Part shown: positions 60,716 through 64,000 of the stretch, in pieces
How the letters are laid out: the number at the start of each line of letters is the position of its first letter
Numbering within the stretch: position 1 is the stretch's first letter
Source: Hyphomicrobiales bacterium
GTDB taxonomy: Bacteria; Pseudomonadota; Alphaproteobacteria; Rhizobiales; Rhizobiaceae
Reading direction: 5' to 3'
Assembly (NCBI GenBank): GCA_900473795.1
Contig: UCMT01000021.1
Location: 1 to 64,000, forward strand
DNA: 64,000 bases
The notes under the pieces: model-generated
Seen by the model: only the letters and a program-made list of their open reading frames with translations
Told to the model about the DNA's origin: nothing
Databases searched by the model: none
Program-made: the position numbers and the translations under genes

Positions 60716-62176
60716 ATGACCGTGACGTTGAAAGACCCTTCCTTGTTCCGCCAGGCGGCTCTTGTTGGCGAGAGCTGGATCGAAGCCGATCCCAAGAATG
60801 CGATCGAGGTGAACAATCCCGCCACCGGCGAGATCATCGGCCTGGTGCCGAAGCTGGGGGCGGCCGAGACGAAGGCGGCGATCGAGACGGCAAAGATCGC
60901 CCAGAAGGGCTGGGCTGCCCGCACCGCCAAGGACCGCTGCGCTGTTCTGCGCAAATGGTACGAGCTGATGATCGACAACAAGGACGATCTCGGCCGCATC
61001 CTGACGCTCGAACAGGGCAAGCCGTTGGCCGAAGCCACCGGCGAGATCGTCTATGGTGCAAGCTTCATCGAATGGTTCGCCGAAGAGGGCCGCCGCATCT
61101 ATGGCGATATGATCCCCGGCCACCAGCCGGACAAGCGCATCCTGGTGATGAAGCAGCCGATCGGCGTCGTCGCGGCGATCACGCCGTGGAACTTCCCGAA
61201 TGCGATGATCACCCGCAAGGCGGGTCCGGCCTTCGCCGCCGGCTGCGCCATGGTGTTGAAACCCGCGGCACAGACGCCGTTCTCGGCGATCGCCATCGCG
61301 ATTCTCGCCGAGCGCGCGGGCCTGCCGAAGGGCCTCTTTTCCGTCATCACAGGCTCGGCCCGCGAGATCGGCGGCGAGATGACGTCGAACCCGGTGGTGC
61401 GCAAGCTGACCTTCACCGGTTCGACCGAGGTCGGCACCGAACTCTACAAGCAGAGCGCCCCGACGATCAAGAAACTCGGCCTTGAGCTCGGCGGCAACGC
61501 GCCGTTCATCGTTTTCGACGATGGCGATCTTGATGCGGCGGTCGAAGGCGCGCTGATCGCCAAATACCGCAACAACGGCCAGACCTGCGTTTGCGCCAAC
61601 CGCATCTATGTGCAGGACGGCGTCTATGATGCCTTTGCCCAAAAGCTGGCAGCGGCCGTCGGCAAGCTGAAGACCGGCAACGGCTTCGACGAAGGCGTGA
61701 TCCTCGGGCCGCTGATCGACAAGGCAGCGCTTGCCAAGGTCGAGGAGCATATTGCCGATGCAATGGCCAAGGGCGCGCGGATCCTGCAGGGTGGCAAGAA
61801 ACATGCGCTCGGCGGCACCTTCTTCGAGGCGACGATCCTCGCCGATGTCACCAAGGATATGGTGGTGGCGCGCGAGGAGACCTTCGGGCCCCTGGCGCCG
61901 CTGTTCCGCTTCAAGGACGAAGCCGACGTCATCGAGCAGGCCAACGACACCGAGTTCGGCCTTGCCTCCTATTTCTACGCCAAGGATCTCGCCCGCGTCT
62001 TCCGCGTCGCCGAGGCCCTGGAATACGGCATGGTCGGCGTCAATACCGGTCTGATCTCTACCGCGGAAGCCCCGTTCGGCGGCGTCAAGCTCTCCGGCCT
62101 CGGCCGCGAGGGCTCGAAATACGGCATCGAAGAGTTCACCGAAATCAAATATGTCTGCCTCGGCGGCATCGCTTGA
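60716..62176 (+). CDS. gabD: NAD(P)-dependent succinate-semialdehyde dehydrogenase family
   Basis: An aldehyde dehydrogenase of the GabD group: oxidises succinate semialdehyde to succinate, and relatives oxidise glutarate or other semialdehydes. From 60716 (GAGGGA upstream) it has 486 residues. Motifs are ITPWNFPNAMITRKAGPAFAAGCAMVLKPA, FTGSTEVGTELYKQ, ELGGNAPFIVFDDGDLDAA and the catalytic Cys in RNNGQTCVCANRIYV. The end GREGSKYGIEEFTEIKYVCLG is typical of GabD. The true substrate may be different, since a sugar-acid aldolase and a polyol dehydrogenase follow. Confidence 0.9.
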   Translation: MTVTLKDPSLFRQAALVGESWIEADPKNAIEVNNPATGEIIGLVPKLGAAETKAAIETAKIAQKGWAARTAKDRCAVLRKWYELMIDNKDDLGRILTLEQGKPLAEATGEIVYGASFIEWFAEEGRRIYGDMIPGHQPDKRILVMKQPIGVVAAITPWNFPNAMITRKAGPAFAAGCAMVLKPAAQTPFSAIAIAILAERAGLPKGLFSVITGSAREIGGEMTSNPVVRKLTFTGSTEVGTELYKQSAPTIKKLGLELGGNAPFIVFDDGDLDAAVEGALIAKYRNNGQTCVCANRIYVQDGVYDAFAQKLAAAVGKLKTGNGFDEGVILGPLIDKAALAKVEEHIADAMAKGARILQGGKKHALGGTFFEATILADVTKDMVVAREETFGPLAPLFRFKDEADVIEQANDTEFGLASYFYAKDLARVFRVAEALEYGMVGVNTGLISTAEAPFGGVKLSGLGREGSKYGIEEFTEIKYVCLGGIA

Positions 62177-62198
62177 CCACAGGCATCTGAAACGGGCG

Positions 62199-62230
62199 GG
62201 GCCGGCTGGAGAAATCCTGCCGGCCCTTTC
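62199..62230 (+). terminator. Terminator after the GabD-type gene
   Basis: GGGCCGGC (62199-62206) pairs with GCCGGCCC (62219-62226), followed by TTTCTGTTT. It starts 23 bases after the stop, so transcription of the aldolase gene probably needs its own promoter. Confidence 0.75.
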
Positions 62231-62338
62231 TGTTTCCGGCCGATGACCAGAATTCGCGGGTCGGTATCGACGGAAACTGCTTCACAGGCTTTGCAGTGGC
62301 GTTTTAAGTAGCAGTGACAGCCGCAAGGAGAGATAGCG

Positions 62339-63142
62339 ATGCCCGCCCCGAAAAACACCTTCAAGGCCGCGATCCGTGAGGACCGCTTCCAGCTCGGTTT
62401 GTGGGTCGCGCTGGCAAGTCCCTACGCCGCCGAGATCGTCGCCGGCAGCGGCTATGACTGGCTGTTGATCGACGGCGAACATGGACCGAACGACATTCCG
62501 CTCCTGTCGTCGCAGATCCAGGCGGTTGCCCGCTCGGCGAGCCATCCGATCGTGCGGTTGCCGGTCGGCGAAACCTGGATGATCAAGCAGATCCTCGACA
62601 CCGGAGCGCAGACGCTGCTGATACCGATGGTCGAGAGCGTCGAACAGGCACAGGCGCTGGTCCGGGCGGTACGCTATCCGCCGCATGGCGTGCGCGGGGT
62701 GGGCGCTGCACTTGGCCGGGCGTCGCAGTTCAGCCGCATCGGCGATTATCTCGAGACGGCGAATGAGGAAATCTGCCTCATCGTCCAGATCGAAAGCCGT
62801 GCAGGACTGGCGGCACTTGACGAGATTGCCGCGCTTGACGGGATCGACGGGCTGTTCATCGGTCCATCGGATCTCGCCGCCGATATGGGCTATCTCGGCC
62901 AGCCCGGCCATCCGGATGTGACCGCCGCCATCAACGACGCGTTCGAGCGAATCAGGAAAGCCGGTAAGGCCCGCGGCATCATGACCCTCAACCTGGATCA
63001 GGCGCGCCTCCATCGCGACATGGGCGCGGACTTCATGGCGATCGGAACGGACGTGACGCTTCTTGTCAGCGCCACTGCCAAGCTACGCGAGGATTTCCTG
63101 GCCGGCGGCGAGAGCAAAGAAAATCCGGTCGCCGGCTACTGA
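62339..63142 (+). CDS. HpcH/HpaI-type aldolase
   Basis: A class-II pyruvate aldolase such as 4-hydroxy-2-oxoheptanedioate, 2-keto-3-deoxy-sugar-acid or garL-type aldolase. The 267 residues have GLWVALASPYAAEIVAGSGYDWLLIDGEHGPND (base His and substrate Arg). The metal site is in IVQIESRAGLAALDEIAALDGIDGLFIGPSDLAADMGY. The substrate is not distinguishable from the sequence. The stop is flush with the stop of the convergent mannitol-dehydrogenase-type gene. Confidence 0.9.
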   Translation: MPAPKNTFKAAIREDRFQLGLWVALASPYAAEIVAGSGYDWLLIDGEHGPNDIPLLSSQIQAVARSASHPIVRLPVGETWMIKQILDTGAQTLLIPMVESVEQAQALVRAVRYPPHGVRGVGAALGRASQFSRIGDYLETANEEICLIVQIESRAGLAALDEIAALDGIDGLFIGPSDLAADMGYLGQPGHPDVTAAINDAFERIRKAGKARGIMTLNLDQARLHRDMGADFMAIGTDVTLLVSATAKLREDFLAGGESKENPVAGY

Positions 63143-64000
63143 TTATCGGTTCGCGGCGATCGCCGCCAGCCGTGGCATGGCGACATCCGGAGTCCAGGCC
63201 CGGAAATCGGCGATGCGCCGGACGATTTTTTCGGCGTGGTGATTGGCGATGTCGGCAAGCCGGTGCGCGAGAAACGGATTGCGGAACCGGTCGAGCGTCA
63301 GGGCCACATAGTCGGCCGCCTCCCGGCCGAGACCTTTGGCGGCAAAGCCGGGAATGACTTCGGTGGCATAGATGTCCATCAGTGTCGCGGCGACATCTGC
63401 GTCACGCAGGATGTCCTTTACCGCCTCGTCCTGTGGACGCCCGGTTTTCAGCCAGATGTCGGCAAGCACGGTATGACCGAGGTTGAGAATGTGCAGCTTG
63501 AGCTTTTCATAGGGCGTCAGGTCGTCGACCAGAAGGACCGACGGGTGCTTGCAGGGCGCCGACAGTCCCGGTTGGTTTTCGATCGCCCAAAGAGCATAAG
63601 GTTCCGCGATGGCACCTGCCGGTTCCAGCGGCTCCGAAACGATGCGGTCGACAAGGGTATTGCCCCAGACAACGGCGGATGACAGCCAGGTCTCGAAACC
63701 GGCATCGCCGATCCGCTCGGCTTGAAGGCGCAGAATGACCTCCTTCAACCTGTCGCCGTTACGGGCAATCAGCTCGCACGGGAGAACCGTCAGCGGTCTG
63801 CCGCCAGCGATGAAACGGACATGAAGCAGCAGCAGCAGTTTTCCGGGAAAGGACGGGGGGATCTCCGTGTCAGGCTTTCCGCTTTCCACATCGTAGCCGG
63901 TGTCGCCGGTATTCGAGATGAGAATCTCCGCCTCTTCGGCGACGATCCGCTGCACCTCTTGCCAATCGCTTGCCGTCGACAGGGCGCGCGCGACGCTGGT
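63143..64000 (-). CDS. Mannitol-dehydrogenase-family oxidoreductase, partial at window edge
   Basis: The C-terminal 285 residues of a polyol/altronate-type dehydrogenase (COG0246); the coding frame runs off the window at 64000, so the N-terminus is missing. Landmarks are ILISNTGDTGY, LTVLPCELIARNGDRLKEVILR, WLSSAVVWGNTLVDRIVSEP, PYALWAIENQPGLSAP, YEKLKLHILNLGHTVLADI and YATEVIPGFAAKGLG. It resembles tagaturonate or mannonate oxidoreductases, with the catalytic Lys and His in the helical domain. Its neighbours fit hexuronate or polyol breakdown, but the substrate is uncertain. Confidence 0.85.
   Translation of the reverse strand, partial: TSVARALSTASDWQEVQRIVAEEAEILISNTGDTGYDVESGKPDTEIPPSFPGKLLLLLHVRFIAGGRPLTVLPCELIARNGDRLKEVILRLQAERIGDAGFETWLSSAVVWGNTLVDRIVSEPLEPAGAIAEPYALWAIENQPGLSAPCKHPSVLLVDDLTPYEKLKLHILNLGHTVLADIWLKTGRPQDEAVKDILRDADVAATLMDIYATEVIPGFAAKGLGREAADYVALTLDRFRNPFLAHRLADIANHHAEKIVRRIADFRAWTPDVAMPRLAAIAANR

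Overview
The window is a stretch of core chromosome from a high-GC alphaproteobacterium, almost certainly a member of the Rhizobiaceae (Rhizobium, Neorhizobium or Agrobacterium type). The evidence is the gene set and its order: a 180-kDa-class NAD-glutamate dehydrogenase, the Rhizobiales cell-cycle regulator TrcR, the mnmE-mnmG-rsmG-parA-parB block, hemE beside a PPDK regulatory gene, PHO boxes of the CTGTCAT type, and rhizobial intergenic palindromic repeats. I see no prophage, insertion sequence, CRISPR array, tRNA or rRNA gene.

Layout. 0.5-13 kb: an alpha/beta hydrolase, a 58-residue secreted protein, leuB, a PAP2 phosphatase, an MHS-type transporter with a large extra domain, a MacB/LolD-like ABC operon whose permease has a His-rich loop and a frameshift, a PHO-box-preceded alkaline phosphatase, and asd behind a candidate Thr/Lys leader peptide. 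12-28 kb: an MltB-type transglycosylase, carbonic anhydrase, pdxY, NAD-glutamate dehydrogenase, a UMF1 transporter, purH, a heparinase-family protein, rsmB and htpX. 28-36 kb: an SDHAF4-like protein, a nuclease, acs, trcR, a solitary ectC beside a LysR regulator, prpE and a PLP-homeostasis protein. 36-41 kb: leuS-lptE-holA.

40-60 kb is the replication-origin neighbourhood. parB, parA, rsmG, mnmG, mnmE, rho, hemJ and hemE all read leftward. ppsR, maf, aroE, coaE and dnaQ all read rightward. The 403-bp gap between hemE and ppsR (49161-49563) holds an AT-rich segment and six DnaA-box-like sequences, and is the predicted chromosomal oriC. Five 16-bp near-parS palindromes with an intact CACGTG core, plus one variant, lie between 12.2 and 51.0 kb. 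secB, fxsA, a Tim44-domain gene, mltA, an Smr gene, an XRE regulator and gyrB follow.

60-64 kb: a nitroreductase, a GabD-type aldehyde dehydrogenase, an HpcH/HpaI aldolase and a mannitol-dehydrogenase-family enzyme cut by the window edge, together suggesting sugar-acid or polyol catabolism.

The observations most worth follow-up are oriC with its dispersed parS set, the Thr/Lys-rich leader and alternative hairpins before asd, the His-rich ABC operon, the orphan ectoine synthase, and the roughly 183-residue insert in the MHS transporter.
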